A stretch of DNA of 64,000 nucleotides from Amyelois transitella (Eukaryota; Arthropoda; Insecta; Lepidoptera; Pyralidae): assembly GCF_032362555.1 (NCBI RefSeq), contig NC_083515.1:9521001-9585000 (forward strand). Reading direction: 5' to 3'. The notes beneath the pieces are model-generated. The model searched no databases. It was not told the DNA's origin and saw nothing but the letters and a program-made list of their open reading frames with translations. This document shows, one piece after another, positions 23,301 through 38,300 of the stretch. The translations under genes were made by a program, and so were the position numbers. Positions within the stretch are counted from its first letter, which is position 1; the number at the start of each line of letters is the position of its first letter.

Positions 23301-26300
23301 TGACATACAGTCGATACACATATTGTAAAAGATTAATTCAAGAATTGATGAGACGCCCATAATTTAATTAACGAGCTGTGCCCGCGACTTCGTCCGCGAG
23401 GAATAGTTATTTTGGGCATCATTGAAGCCCTCAAGGATGAATAATTTTCGCCGTTTTCTTTTCACATTTTCCATTATTTCTTCGCTCCTAAAAGTTGCAG
23501 CGTGATGTTATATAGCCTAAAGCCGATAAATGGTCTATTCAACACAAAAATAATTTTTCAATTCAAACCAATAATTCCTGAGATTAGCGCGTTCAAACAA
23601 ACAAACAAACAAACTCTTCAGCTTTATAATATTAGTATAGATTACCTGTGACAGTTCAAGTTCGGGCACTATGGGTTTCACACACAATAGAGTGCGCAGT
23701 GACAGCGGCGAGCACCACGGAATGAGCACTCCCAGCAGGAACATTATGTTCCAACTCCAACACCAAGTCCTGTCACCGACAAAGACACTTTATAATTTTA
23801 TACACCAAAATGTTTGTTTCAACTAAAGGACAGGCTTATAAACTTGGGATTTTCCTTTTAGGCGATGGTCTAGCTACCTGTCACTATTTGAATCTCAATT
23901 CTATCAATAGTGCCGTGTGGTTCCCGGCACCAATACAAAAAAGAATAGGACCACTCCATCTCTTTCCCATGGATGTCATAAAAGGCGACTAAGGGATAGG
24001 CTTACAAAGTTGGGATTCTTTTTAGGCGATGGGCTAGCACCCTGTCACTATTTGAATCTCAATTCTCTCATAAAGCCAAACAGCTGAACGCTGCCTATCA
24101 GTCTGTCGGCTAACATAACTATTTGAATTTCAATTCGTTGGCTCAAGTTGGCAAGGGATAAAGACGATGTATGAATGTCAAAAAATGTATGTATGGTAAA
24201 GGGTCAGGTCAAAAGAACCCGAAACCGCCGAGCTTGCATGAAGAGAGTTATGAATGTGGATGAAGCGAAGGAAGTATGCAGAGATCGTGGCAAGTGGAAA
24301 GCGGTAGTCTCTGCCTACCTCTCCGGGAAGAGGCGTGATTTTATGTATGTACGTATGTTTAAAAAATCACTAACCTATGAGCCAAATTGAGCAACCTCCA
24401 ACCCGGCCACCTGGTGGTGGTGGTCCTCACCACCTCCTTGTCCACCAGGAACACGGGCTGCGACGGGTCGCTCCTGGGCGTCACAATGGAGGTCGCCCTC
24501 GTGCTCAGCACGGTGGGGATGCGCTCGGAGCGGCCCCGAAAGTGGCGCGTCACCACCCAGTTCTGGGGCAGCCAGATGCGAGTAGCCCATGTGAAAGTAC
24601 GCGTGGGTGTCTTCGCTGCCCTTAGCTCCTACATACATACATACATATATAAATAAATATAAAAATATATACGGGACAAATTACACTGATTGTGTTAGCC
24701 TCGAAGTAAGTTCGAGACTTGTGTTGCGAGATACTAAATCAACGATACTATATTTTATAATAAATACTTATATAGATAAACATCCAAGACCCAGGCCAAT
24801 CAGAAAAAGTTCTTTTCTCATCATGCCCTGACCGGGATTCGAACCCGGGACCTCCGGTGTCACAGACAAGCGTACTACCGCTGCGCCACAGAGGCCGTTA
24901 CATACATATGGTCACGTCTATATCCCTCGCGGGGTAGACAGAGCCAACTGTCAGTCAGCTCCTATAGTTTTAAATAGATTTATTGTTACTTTTGAATACG
25001 TGAATGTAGTTGTTTTGTAAACATTTTTATATTATATGCATACATACATATGGTCACGTCTATATCCCTTGCGGGGTAAACAGAGACAACAGTCTTGAAA
25101 AGACTGTTAGGCCACGTTCAGCTATTTTGCTTTAAGATAGAATTGAGATTCAACTAGTGATAGGTTGCTAGCACATCGCCTAAAAGAAGAATCCCAAGTA
25201 TATAAGCCTACCCCTTAGTCGCCTTTTACGACATCCATCGGAGAGAGATGGAGTGGTCCTATTCTTTTTTCTATACGTGCCGGGAACCACACGGCACCTT
25301 TACTTTTAAATACGTAAATATAGTTGTTTTGTAAACATTTTTATATTATATGTGTTATGTGTTAACCTAAGTGATAAATAAGGGCGACAAATCAAGTATT
25401 TTTTGCATCTGAAATAAAGCTTTCAAACACCAAATTGCCAAGCCCTTAGCTCCTCTTATAGAGTGTAAATACGCAAATAAAGCTGTTTTTTTTTAACAAT
25501 TTTCAATTATACATGTGTTTAAGTGCTAAATACGGGCGTCAAATCAAGTTTTTTTTTGCATCTGAAATAACGCTTTCAGACATCAATTGGCCACTTCTAT
25601 TCCTACTAGTAATACAAAAGTTTGAATTTAGAGACACTCATAAACACGTAACTAGCTTTTCTTATTTACAATTTGCATTGATGGTTGCATGATAAAATCG
25701 TAAACATGCATAATATGTAATCATTTATTTTTGTTCCGAAATTACGCTATAAAAGTCAATTTAACAATTTGAGATAGATAAGATCAATTCGATTCCGACT
25801 TCAGGAACTAGAATTCAAGAATTTTACATGCGGACGATAATAATATTCAAAGTCAAAGCAAAAGGTCAGGTCGAGAGTACCTGAAACCGACGAGCTTGCA
25901 TGAAGATATTTATGAATGTGGATGAAGCGAAAGAAGTGTGCAGGGATCGTGGCAAGTGGTAAGATGTGGCCTCTGCCTACCCCTCTGGGAAGAGGCGTTC
26001 CGAGGATTTCCACAGCGTTTATTCTACTTTCTATATCTACACTAGCTGTCCTGGCTAATGTTTTTTGCCATATTAATAATTTATAAGTAATTCCTAGTTA
26101 ATAGTTAATAAATGTTAATGGTGGAAACCCCTTATCACTAAGGATACCCCTTAAAATAGATGCTGGCTGATTCTCAGACCCATTCAATATGCTCACAAAA
26201 TTTCATTTAATGAGAATCGGTCAAGCCGTTTCTTAGGAGTACGGGAACGGACATTGTTTTTTATATATTGAATTTTATATATAAGAAGATGATTACCTTC

Positions 26301-29300
26301 TATAAGATTTTTACTTCATTTTTTTTAATTTTTTTCTATTCAATTTCTTTTTCCTCTCTACTGTTGGCCCTATCTACCCCGCAAGGCTCATAGACGTGAC
26401 CATATGTATGCACGTATGTAAGATAAACCTTCAATAAAAGCGGCTCCCGGTCCCTCAGAAAGGCGAGGTCCCTGAGCAGGAAGTATCTGTGTTGGTGTAA
26501 CTTGTGCGCCTGGAGGGCGGCCGCCGCGTCCTCTCTAGAGGCCCAGCGGAGTTCCGCGTGTAATCTGCAAAATAAATAAATAAATAATGAATGAATGTGG
26601 ATGAAGCGAAGGAAGTATGCAGAAGATCGTGGCAAGTGGAAAGAGGTAGTCTCTGCTTACATGTATAAATAAATAATGTCGTGGGCCTGCTGTAAGAAAT
26701 TTTCACTAGAAATAAGTAGTGCCCTTGTACTGTACTTGTTTATCTTTATTTTAAGTATTATTCTTATTTTCCTTGATATACATAAATATATCAAGGAATT
26801 ACACAGATTGAGTTAGCCTTGAAATAAAGTCGACACTTGTGTAACGTAATACTAATTCAACGATACTATATTTTATAATAAATACTTCTATAGATTAACA
26901 TCCAAATTTACGTGAATAAGAAAAATATTTATAATTAGAACTATCTTAAAGAAGTAACCTTTCTCAAAGAAGAAAGGTTTCTTCTAAAGCGACTAAGGGA
27001 TAGGCTTAGGCGATGGGCTAGCAACCTGTCACTATTTGAATCTCAATTCTATCATCAAGCCAAACAGTCGAACGTGACTTAGCAGTCTTTCATTCACGTG
27101 ATATAACGTATGTATGTACGTATGTTCGCACACCTGTTTTCTACAACGTGATATTTTTGGAAAATAAAGGCTTTATTTCTATAATATAACTAGCTTTGTG
27201 CAGTTTTTAAAAATTCCCGTTGAAAAAGTATCCCATGTCACTCCCGAAGTTCAACTCTATATCTGTGCCAAATTTCGTTAAAACCTTTTTTTTAAGTTTA
27301 TTCGTTACAAACCAACATAGGAACACACAAATCTTTATTATAGGCGTGACACAAATACCTCATTGACGGCCTCGGTGGCGCAACGGTAGTGCGCTTGTCT
27401 GTGACACCGGAGGTCCCGGGTTCGAATCCCGGCCGGGGCATGATGAGAAACGAACTTTCTCTCGTGATTGGCCTGGGTCTTGGATGTTTATCTATATATG
27501 TAAGTATATATTATAAAATATGGTATCGTTGAGTAAGTATCTCGTAATTTGTCAAAAAAAAAATACCTCTGCGCGGCCTTAGCGACCCGCTCGGCGCGCC
27601 AGCCGGCCGCCCGGGACAGCACGGGGTGCGCCGCCGCTATCCTGGCCTCGGCGCGCGCCAGCCCCGCTTCCAACTTCTGCCGGACGTTGTCCTCCGCTCT
27701 GTGGACGAAAGGTATCAAATTCAAATTCAAAATTTTTATTCATTATTATAGGATACTATTATATCGCTTAATAATTGTCGTATGGTTTAACAACTTGGTT
27801 GACGTCAAATAAATTACTTAAAAACTAAGTTTACTGCCGCTTCCAAGGCGTCAGTGCAGAAGAAGCGGTAACAAACTGCACTGCAGCATTTTCTTCAACA
27901 ACGTCAACTTCACAATATTATATGATACATACATACATACATACATACATAAAATCACGCCTCCTGTATTGGTGGCGGGAAAGTCAGTCAGTCTATATAA
28001 GACTGTTGGTTCTGTCTACCCCGCAAGGGATATAGACATGATTATATGTATGTATGGAAGAAGAGGGGAAGAATAAATATTAATAAATTCCTCTCCATCA
28101 ATGCAAGAGATCTCAAATAGTAACGGGTTTATTACGACTATTAATTGAGTGCCTTGTGATTCCCGGCACCAATACAGAAAAGAATAGGACCACTCCATCT
28201 CTTTCCCATGGATGTCGTAAAAGGCGACTAAGGGATAGGCTTACAAACTTAGGATTCTTTTTAGGCGATGGGTTAACAACCTGTCACTATTCGAATCACA
28301 ATTCTATCATTAAACCAAACAGCTGAACGTGGCCTATCACTCTTTTCAAGACTGTCAAGGCTCTGTCAACCCCGCAAGGGATACAGACATTATTATATAT
28401 ATGTATGTGCGTCAATCACCTGTCTATAATGTGATAAGCCCTCAGCTGTTCCTGCAACAATGTCGGCAAATCCGGGCACAGCTCTCGGAGCGTCTCGTTT
28501 GTAGAAATGGCATTGCACACTCTGTTCACGTATTCACGAGAGGCCGCCGCCCGTACGTCCTAAGTGAATTGAAAAAAAATGCTAGATTTATATAATAAAT
28601 AGACAGGAAATATGTCATAATTATGGTAAAGCTGAGATTTTTGCTTTTCAATCGACTTCAAAAAGGAGAAGATTCTCAATTCGACCGTTTTTTTTTTATT
28701 AGTATGAAGCCCAGGGCTTAGAAAACAAGTATTTCCAAAATTTTATTCAAAAGTATGATACCTGAAGAAAATGAGCTCCTATTGTTTCAGATAATAATTT
28801 TTCTACTTTTATTTTCTTAAATGTTTTAACAATTGAAGTATTTTTGAGTTTTTACAACATGTGAAAATTACGATATTAAATTTATGTAATTCAGATAGAT
28901 TTTAATTATCAGCCGTGGCCTTTCGGTCTTTTGATGATTGTTGGCTCTGTCTACCCCGCAGGGGATATAGACGTGATTAAATGTTATGTTATACAATAAA
29001 TTTAAGGTCACCTTGTATACAGTAGTATAGATAATGTAATGATATGGCTCCCAATAGTCTCACCTCTTCAATCTCCTTCATGGGCATCTTCTGGCTCGCC
29101 AACATGGCGGCCCGTCTCTCCCTGAAGTGGAGGAACCAGCCGCGCGACTCCCGCTCCAGTATCGCTTGCAGTGTGGCCGCGGCTTTACGGAGGAGGTCGC
29201 GCCGGTACAGGCGGAGATCCACCTGGGTGGAAAAAAATTTATTAATAAGTAGTTCCAAAGGATATTCTGTATGCGGTTTACTAACCATGGATCATTAATA

Positions 29301-32300
29301 TTTATTTATGTATTTAAATCTTTATTGCACAAAAAAAAGTACAAAAGGCGGCCTCAATGCCGTTTGGCATTCTCTACAAGTCAACCAGCTGATAAAATAG
29401 AAAAAACTTATATCTGTGTTGTCTTCCAACAACAATATCGTCTATATATACCTGCGTTCTCTGCGGCGTGGTGTATATACACGGCACCCTGGGCACGGTC
29501 CTGGTGGACTCGCGAGGGTCGGTCTTCTCAGTGGCGGCGCGTCTCATCTGACGCATCACCCACGCGGCAAGAGCTGATATGTCTTCTTGCTGTTCCGGCT
29601 GTATGAATAAAATAAGAAAAAGGTGAGCTGTAAAGTAGTCGCGTATGAGGTAATAGGTCATTTGACAATATAAAAACAAAGAAAAATATATAAAAAAAAC
29701 TCATTTTTTTTTGTTATTTAATCCTGGAACGAGATTGAGCTGAAAGAATTAAGTAAGTAAAAAGAATTACCAAAACTGTTATGGATCGAGACATTTAAGG
29801 AATAAAAGTCTTATGTTCAACATTGATTCACATTTTGTTACAAAAAAATCTCGAAGGATTCTTTCAACCATATTGTCGTAATATGTCTAAAAGATATTTA
29901 TGAAATCATAATCGAAAAATCTTTCAAGTTACCTTGCATATCAGCTCCGCGACCAAATAGCGCGAACGTTCATCACGGATCTTCTTTTCGAGATCACGAG
30001 CCTCCAAAGATGGCATGCCGATCACCAGGTCAAGTAACCTACGAAATTATTAATCATTAGATGTTAAATACGTAGGAGGAAGGTTTCCTTAAAGTTATTT
30101 TACGACCAATTTAAATAATTATCTTTCGCCATTTGTCTTTCCTTAGGAAGAACCCCGGGCAGTACCCCGTCTCGGCTACATGACAATACAATTTCTCGTC
30201 ACAAACTAGGGCTAGTAGCTAGTAGTATTTTTTCAGAAAACTAAAATAACCACTAGACTTGACGCCAGATATTACATGAAATAGTTAACCTCTTTATTGT
30301 CGGTCTCTTGTCAACAGCTTGGGTCACACATGTCTTATTACAATTCTTCTATTGCTCTGGCTCTTGACCGTGACCAGGGAAGCTGACGCTTTGTGACTTC
30401 AAACTCTGCCTTAGACTAACCTCTGCAAGAACATGCGACACTTGATGTGTAGTTGCGACACGCTGGCTGGTAAGCGAATGAGGCTCTTCGGATCATCTCA
30501 TCTCGAGCTGGAGGACTACAGGCACTTCGCAACAGTAACATTCTGAAATGCATGCAGTCCCTATTCAGAGGGCCTGATGAGGGTGAACAATACAACCCAA
30601 AGCTTCGACGCGCTTCCGAAAATGGGCCCCAGTACGCTTATTATATAAGATAAGAACCTCTGCAAGAATATTTTCTCACCTCTCCAATCCCAAAAGCAGT
30701 GACTTGGCGCCGGATATAACAGAAAACGGTTCATCTCTCAGCAGTCGGTCCCTTGCCACCACCACAACCAGGGCGACGGCCTGAGCCACGTGGCAGTACA
30801 ACTCCTCCCTCGCCCTGGCTCTGCCGCGCTGCAGCCATGGTGCCACTCGCCAGACGTGCGTCTGGCCAGGGAAGTGACGCGAGGGGACTTCGAACTCCCT
30901 GGGGAATGTTCATAATACTGGTTGAATGATGAGTTTGCGTTGCATTGTGTTAATCTATCTGCCAAACAATAAACATGCAAGAGTGATGTCATTAAATAGC
31001 GTTTTCTTTAAGCATTCAGAAATAAATTTTACAATTAACTCGTTTGGTATGTTGTTTTGAATCATAACTTTATTCATCTTATTGCTCGGCAGGTAGAGGT
31101 TAAAATAATAAGGTGCGTTTCTGTCAATTCACTAATTTCTACGGGAAATATTTTTGTTTGACAGAAGTTTCGTGCTGGATTACTTCGTTTAAAAATTGAA
31201 ATTACATTTAAAATATTCACACGCAGAAATAAGTTAATAATCAAGTTTTAAAATAAAGAAATTCTGTACTTGAAATATTTTACATTTAAAAAAATCTAAC
31301 AGGAACTTCATACATTCATGCTTTGAAATTATGTATGGGGAACCTAAGATGGGGTGACTCTACCGTTCACAAGGATGCGAATAGACTGGACATGTACATA
31401 GTATAAGGAAGAGAATGTAAGCTCTAATGTATAAGAATGGAACATGCTTCGAGTGGGGGGCAGAAATGTCGATGTAAATCAAGTCAGAATTCATGACCAG
31501 ATCACACATTCATGTTAAAGATTTCAAAACTACATCGTTAATTACACAAGTAATGACTGTAACAAATAAATTTTTACGTTTTACTCCCTATCCCGTGTGG
31601 TTCCCGGCATCAAAAGAAAAAAGTATAGGACCACTCCATCTCTTTCAAGACTATTGGCTTCGTGTACCCCGCAAGGGATATAGACGTATCTGGGTTCATA
31701 AGCGGAGGCCGGGTTCCATGCCCGGGGAAGCCGGACGAATATCAGAAAAATAATGAAGAATATGAGAAGATTCCATGATTTTTACGACCATTTACAAATT
31801 CATTTAAACTTGTTAAGTCCAAAAACCAATGGTCTTTATGGCAGTCACTTGGTTCTCACCATGCCAAAAAAAAAGCCACGAACGACTTGAAATATAACAC
31901 CGATGAACTACACGTACTACATACGAGTATTATGACAAATGATAAAACCAATAACTGTCATGCGTGATTCGGGCCGGTATGTCGGTAAATATTTGCACAG
32001 ACATTTCACAATACATAGTACACATATAGAATAACATATATAATATACATATACAGGAGACAGCGCCACATACCCCCATTCGCGTATTGATTCCAATTGC
32101 TTAGCGCTTAGTTGCTTCGGCTTAAAAACTTTCTCCTTGTGTAGGCTTTACGAGAAAAAAAACAATCATTTTTTACTCTAAAGAGTTTTTCTTTTTTTTT
32201 ATGATACTTAAATAATTTAAGACTGTTGGCTCTGTCTTACCCACAAGGTATATATACGTGACCATATGAATTTATGTATGTAAATAATTTATCGTTCGGA

Positions 32301-35300
32301 ATTTAAGTTTTCTGTGAGAATGACCACTTTCATAGTTTGTACTCCTTTCTAAGAACCGATTTTGATAAAGATTAAAAGCGTTCCACGCAAAAAGGGTAGG
32401 TACTTTATCCCTTTCGGAGTAGAGAGAGTCAATAGTAAAAGAGTAGAGGCCGTAGAAGCGTGGAAGACCTTATTAATTTAATATTAGGGAGGAATCCTTG
32501 TTTCGCCAATGTGATCGTTCAATCTATTGCATATAAATAAATGACAGGAATGACAACTAACGATTTATAGCAATGCATACTATATGGAAATAGCACTATC
32601 ATCTAATACGACTTATATTTATTGTACATTTTGTATGAACTCTTTAAATATACTAGTTATTCGGCTTTCTTAGACCTACCGAACACTTAATTTCACTTGT
32701 AGGCGATGGGATAGCATTTTGTCACTATTTGAAAGTCAATGCTAGCATATCCAGCTGAACGTGACCTTCAGTCTTTCTAACATTGTTTGTTCTGTCTACC
32801 CCGCCAGGGATAAAGACGTGATTATACTTTATTTTTATTTTATTTGACGAAACATTCGTAATGACATAATTAGTTCTACATTCATTCATGTTTTTTAATG
32901 TAGACGATGTCCACGATTTAGATTTAAGATATCTATATTTGTAAATTGACGTCAGATGAAAATGCTGCAGTGTAGTTTGTTCCGCCGCTTCTTGCATGTG
33001 TGCGCTTTGGAAGCGGTAGTAGTTATAATTAGATTTAAGTGATGTGACGTCAATAAGTGATACCTTGTTTCCAATTTTGAAAATAAATCTATTCTTTTCT
33101 ATATATATCTGTATGTTCAAAGGATTCCCTAAAGTCTTTAGCGACTACAACTTCAAAACTCACTGTAGACTGGATTCTAAGCAGAAGCATACAAAATGTG
33201 TTGATGTATGATCGGTCACGCGCTACGGCGCACATGTGTCGTTCGTAATTAATATGCGCAACATTATACCGATAACTACTTATTAGATAATATTACATTC
33301 GATACATTTTCAATAATTTCCAATTGTGGTTCCCAACATTACTTATTATATGACTATTGTTACAGATCCAAGGTTAAACATACAACAACGGAGCTGCGGT
33401 CAAAATCCAGTATGATATGACGGTTCTTAGCAAAATTCCATACATACATATAATCACGTTTAAATCAGTTAGACAAAGCAGTTTTGAAATGACTGATAGG
33501 CCACGTTCAGCTGCTTGGCCCAATTATAGAATTGAGACTCATACAGTGACAGGTAGCCAGCTAGTAGCCTAAAAGAAGAATCCCAAGTTTATAAGTCTAT
33601 CCCTTAGTCGCCTTTTACGACATCCATGGGAACGAGATGGGGTGGTCCCATTCTATTTTTTTTTATTTATGCTAGGAACCATGATATTTTATTGATTCAA
33701 CTCCAAATATAAAAAAAAAACAAAAACACGTGACGAAATAACAAACTCTTCCTTTTTCCAAGTGGGTTGAAAATGTACATGAACCAACGCGATCACATCT
33801 GATCCCTTGTGCCTTATGATTGAATGGATTTTATAATAATACTTTAATACCCACGAATCCAACATGTGTGAGTCACATGTGTTGGCTATTACAGCGCACG
33901 GGCATCAACGATCTTTATTTTATACACATACATACATATGGTCACGTCTACCTCCCTCGCGGGGTAGACTAGAGCCACAAGTCTTGAAAAGACTGAATGG
34001 CCACGTTCAGCTATTTGGCTTCACGATAGAATAGAGATTCAACTAGCGACAGGTTGCTAGCCCATCGCCTAAAAAAGAATCCCAAGTTGTATGTAGGTAG
34101 CTGAAGACCCAGAATGACATATAGGCTTTTTATCCCGGAGTTCCCGCAGGATTGAAAGGGTTTCCATGCGGACGAAGTCGCGAATAAAAAATCCTAATCG
34201 TAAAAAAATATCAGTTTAAAAGAATATCTACTTAATACTGTTAAAACTATCTACAAAAAGGTATGAACCTTTTTTACGGTTCCGTACGTCTGAATACAAA
34301 AACGGAACCCTTATAGGATCACTCGTGTGTCTGTCCGTCCGTCGCTTACAGTCAATTATCTCCGAATTTATTAGACCGATTAAGTTGAAATTTGGTACAC
34401 ATATCAATTCCTGTGACCCAAACACAGAGGTGTGACGTGAGCAGATGAAATCTGTATATGGGGGGTCATTTTTTGGGGGGGAAGGGGAAAATTAAAAAAA
34501 AATTCTGAAAACTGCATCGTGTGGCATATGAAAGAAAGGTCTTGTTGAGAAGATCTTAATTATGTTTTTTTTTTTGTAATTTTAAAATAAATAGTTTCCA
34601 AGTTATTCAAGAAAATAGACGAAAATTGACCATCCCCCCCCCCCTTATCTCCGAAACTACTGAACCTAAAATTTTGAAAAAAAATACAGAAATTAGTTTT
34701 CTCCTTATAGATTATAGGAAAACCTATAAGAAGTCAATGATATTAAATTAACATGGTAAATCACTCAATATTGGGTCAGATTTAAAAAAACATGATAGGT
34801 AACATCGTACGGAACCCTCTTAACGCGAGTTCAACTCGCACTTGTCCCCTTTTTTATTAAAGACTATATCAATCACTGATTATCAATTTCAAATCATTAG
34901 TTTCATTCATGTTTTTTAATGTAGACAATGTCCATTCGTCCACGATTCATATTTAAGAGATCTATATTTGTAAATTGACGTCCGGTGAAAATACTGCAAT
35001 GTAGTTTGTTCCGCCGCTTCTTCTACACATGCGCTTTGGAGTAGTTATAATTAGATTTGAGTTATTTGACGTATAAATGATTTTGAAAAACCTTGTATGC
35101 GACTTTGAAAATAAATCTATTCTATTCTATTGAGTGGTCACCCTACTCGCGGCTAACAATAATTCTCTTTGTCCCTTGTCCCTTGACAACGGGTTTCGCC
35201 CGTACATTTTAATTTTACGACTAATTAGGTACTGGCTACATTAATATTGCTTTGTCGCATTCATGTTGATTACGCATTGACACGACGTGGGCACTTTTTA

Positions 35301-38300
35301 TCCTGGTTCTTAAGTATAGTTTTACGTGTCTCAACCTCTATTGTACTCGATTATATTTATAAATGTTTGTGCCCAAAAGAAAAACTGTAGGGTCTTTGAA
35401 TGTCGGGTCATTTATAATTCTTTATGTCAAATTGTCGACGCAACACACAATGAAGGTTTGATGATGTTTTGAAACGCACGAATGGAAAAGCTATAGATGA
35501 AGCTATACTAAAACAGTTACATCCGGATTTAAGGATTTTTTAAGCGATTTTCTCTCCCAAACGCTTTATTATATATTTAACGCTTAGATTGTAGTGTGCC
35601 TTTTTTATATTACCACGACACATTAAAATTTATGTACAGGGTATGAGCCGGCGCGGCAGTTCTAGCAAATCTAAACTAATATTATAAAGCCTGAGAGTTT
35701 GTTTTTTGTTTGAACGCGCTAATCTCAGGAACTACTGGTTCGAATTGAAAAATTATTTTTGTGTTTAGTAGACCATTTATCGAGGAAGGCTTTAGGCTAT
35801 ATAACATTACGCTGCAACTATTAGCAACAAAGAAATAATGAAAAATGTGACAAAAACATCCTTGAGGGCTTCAATGATGCCCAAAATAACTATTCCACGC
35901 GGACGAAGTCGCGGGCACAGCTAGTCATGATATAATTGTATGCAACCAATGCAAGGCCGACCACTAATTACGCACGCAAGTGCTGAAAATATATCGCCAT
36001 TGTTGACACAACATAACGTAATAGGATTTAATATTACTTTAGCTTGCATTAACATGAACTTCCTTCATGGAAAAACCAATCGCCAAGAATAGTAATATTT
36101 AACTCATTTACAAAACGTTAATTTTGATATTTATTTGCAAAACGAAAATCATTTCTCGATTACTGTTTTTACCATTTAGAGGCAAACATGTTAAATATTG
36201 CAAAACTTCGATGAAGGTGTACCGTACTTACAAACATATGTATATGTATGTACTATCTCCAGACCTGAACTTTGAAGCTAACTCGCATCAATACAGCTGA
36301 AGATTGACTAATTAACCAATTTATTTAAAAAAAATATTGGACCTCAGCTATTGCAGGTAAACTTTAATGCTAAAAGCACCGAGCCAAAAAAATATCCGAC
36401 AGTAAATTAAAAAAAAAATGCAATGCAATTCAAGAACATACGAGAACATATGTCTTTGTAATGTAAATATCACTCATTTTCGATGAATGAGAGTACCATT
36501 TGAAGAAATGATTCACTTTGATTTATGCACTACTCATTCGCCTCAAGGATACAGTCTGTCATATGATGCGCGGCGATGAATTAACTTCTCAAGAGTAACA
36601 AGACTTTATTATTATTTTATTTATATATTTTTATGTCCATCAAGGAAAAAAATAAAAGAAAAAACTAAAGAGAAATTTAGTACAAGGGCACTACTTATTT
36701 CTAGAGAAACTTCAGGTAGGCATAATTTCTTCCTTTATCGCAGCATCCGTGCACTTTTTAAATAAATATTAATTTATCAACTAATTTCTACTTCGAGTGA
36801 ATTATTACCTTACATAATTTCAGATTATGGTTAAGTTGGTTGAGTGGGTAAGTTGCAGGGGGCAAAGGTTGCGGAGATCAAACGGAAATCACTTCGTGTA
36901 AAAACCTAAATTATCCAGGATCGATGTCAAACGCGCAACTCAGCTCGGGTTGCGCTCTCGCACTTTCCAGAGGAAAAGGACGTAATCTGAACTGACGTCG
37001 GGTGGAAGAAAAAATGTAGTAAGATTGCAGATCTCCTTAAACATTTGGAAATTTGGAAAACCGATAATCGACTAGCGTGTAGTGAAAGCAAGAGAAATCT
37101 CTTAGGAACGTACTTAGCAAAAAGAAATTCAATCTAACAGTCGTATACATAATTGGCAAAAAAAAATTTTTTAACGAGGTAGCTTGTTAAAATTTTTTTT
37201 ATTGGAAAAAGGACCAAAAAAGGATCTCTCTTATTTTTTTTCCGCAAACAAAAAAAAATTGGCAACGGCAGTAAATTTCGTATAAAAGAGAACTTATTCA
37301 ATTCTCCTCTGTTCCTATATTTTCACGCTTAAAACTTAATTACTGAATATTCGAAAGTCTGTGATAAATAACTTACAAGTTGGACTAAGAAAGTAGCTAC
37401 TTGATATTGATTCAGATCTGTCTGAAATACGATAGAGTAGGTAAGACGATCCGCGCGAGCCGTCTGAAGTCTAGACACTGCAAACTGCATTTGCAGTCAA
37501 GTCAGGCCGCATTAAGTTATGCCTAATATATACTTCAAAGTTTGGAGTGTAATTGATTTCAATTAAGTTGTTCTCATCACATTTTCTTTAAGGCTATCCG
37601 AATATGTGTACTCGTAATATGTCATGTAGTGTAGTCGTTTTTATTTGGGATGAAAGATACCCAATTTCCATTTCAGTTATTAATATATATGTATATGTGT
37701 GTGTACATACATAGAAGGCTGATCTATCAAAAGCAATATAGGAATCACAAAATACCTATAATCAAAATTATTTCCTGTAACAAATTCTATTCCACTTTAT
37801 TTATATGTATAAGTTTGGGTAATAATTGTCTTCCAATATACTCACCAAGATTTCGCAAAGAAAGCTATATTAATTTATATTTTATATAATTAATGACGAA
37901 ATGATGTAGGAACTAAGCATAAACTAGCATTACCAGTATGAGTTATGGTTGTGGATTCTAACTCAGCAATACCTAAGAACTAAGTTGATAACTAAATTAA
38001 AATTGATATAAAAACATTTCATTTTATTATGCATTACTCGATTTATTTTGATAGGTATCCATGTTCCGATTCATTGTTATTCCTGAAGGTCTAATCTAAT
38101 TCCTTGTCTAGTAAATAATTTCAATAGTTTTTGAGGCTATTTACCACAATTACTATGTTTCTCTGCTTCACTGGATGAGTAACGGTGAAATGTTAATTAG
38201 AATTTACAATTAAAACTACAAATGCTTACCCTTTCTCCCTTATGGAGTGCAGTTGCTTCGGCGACAAGGCATGGGGTTCGATTCCCGCGTCGAGTGCTGC

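Larger units (their letters stand above)
20250..23769 (-). other. Membrane-segment exons (12-15) of the 24-exon gene
   Basis: Exon 12 encodes NIMFLLGVLIPWCSPLSLR and then VKPIVPELELSQ. Exon 13 starts VNGTLFPKRSS and ends KFETEPDTG. Exon 14 starts LLGKGLSRQANRVWNYGV and runs into a Gly/Ala/Leu-rich hydrophobic stretch. Exon 15 encodes WFVLFEVLIWRIAILG, LQPIAAFIVAV and CPLCALIMLI. I estimate at least three or four membrane passes in residues about 570-770. The LELSQ/VNGTLFPK and GLLGKG motifs look like a constrained family core, but this is inference from composition. Confidence 0.7.
32146..38229 (-). other. Intron 2 of the membrane-protein gene
   Basis: About 6 kb, the largest intron. It contains family E copies (32865-33110, 34900-35130), reversed family A copies (33440-33685, 33930-34090), a family G repeat (34260-34860), a reversed family B copy (35680-35930), a family F copy (36840-37010) and homopurine/homopyrimidine runs near 37.2 kb. 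I find no exon supported by both splice sites and frame. Confidence 0.6.
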
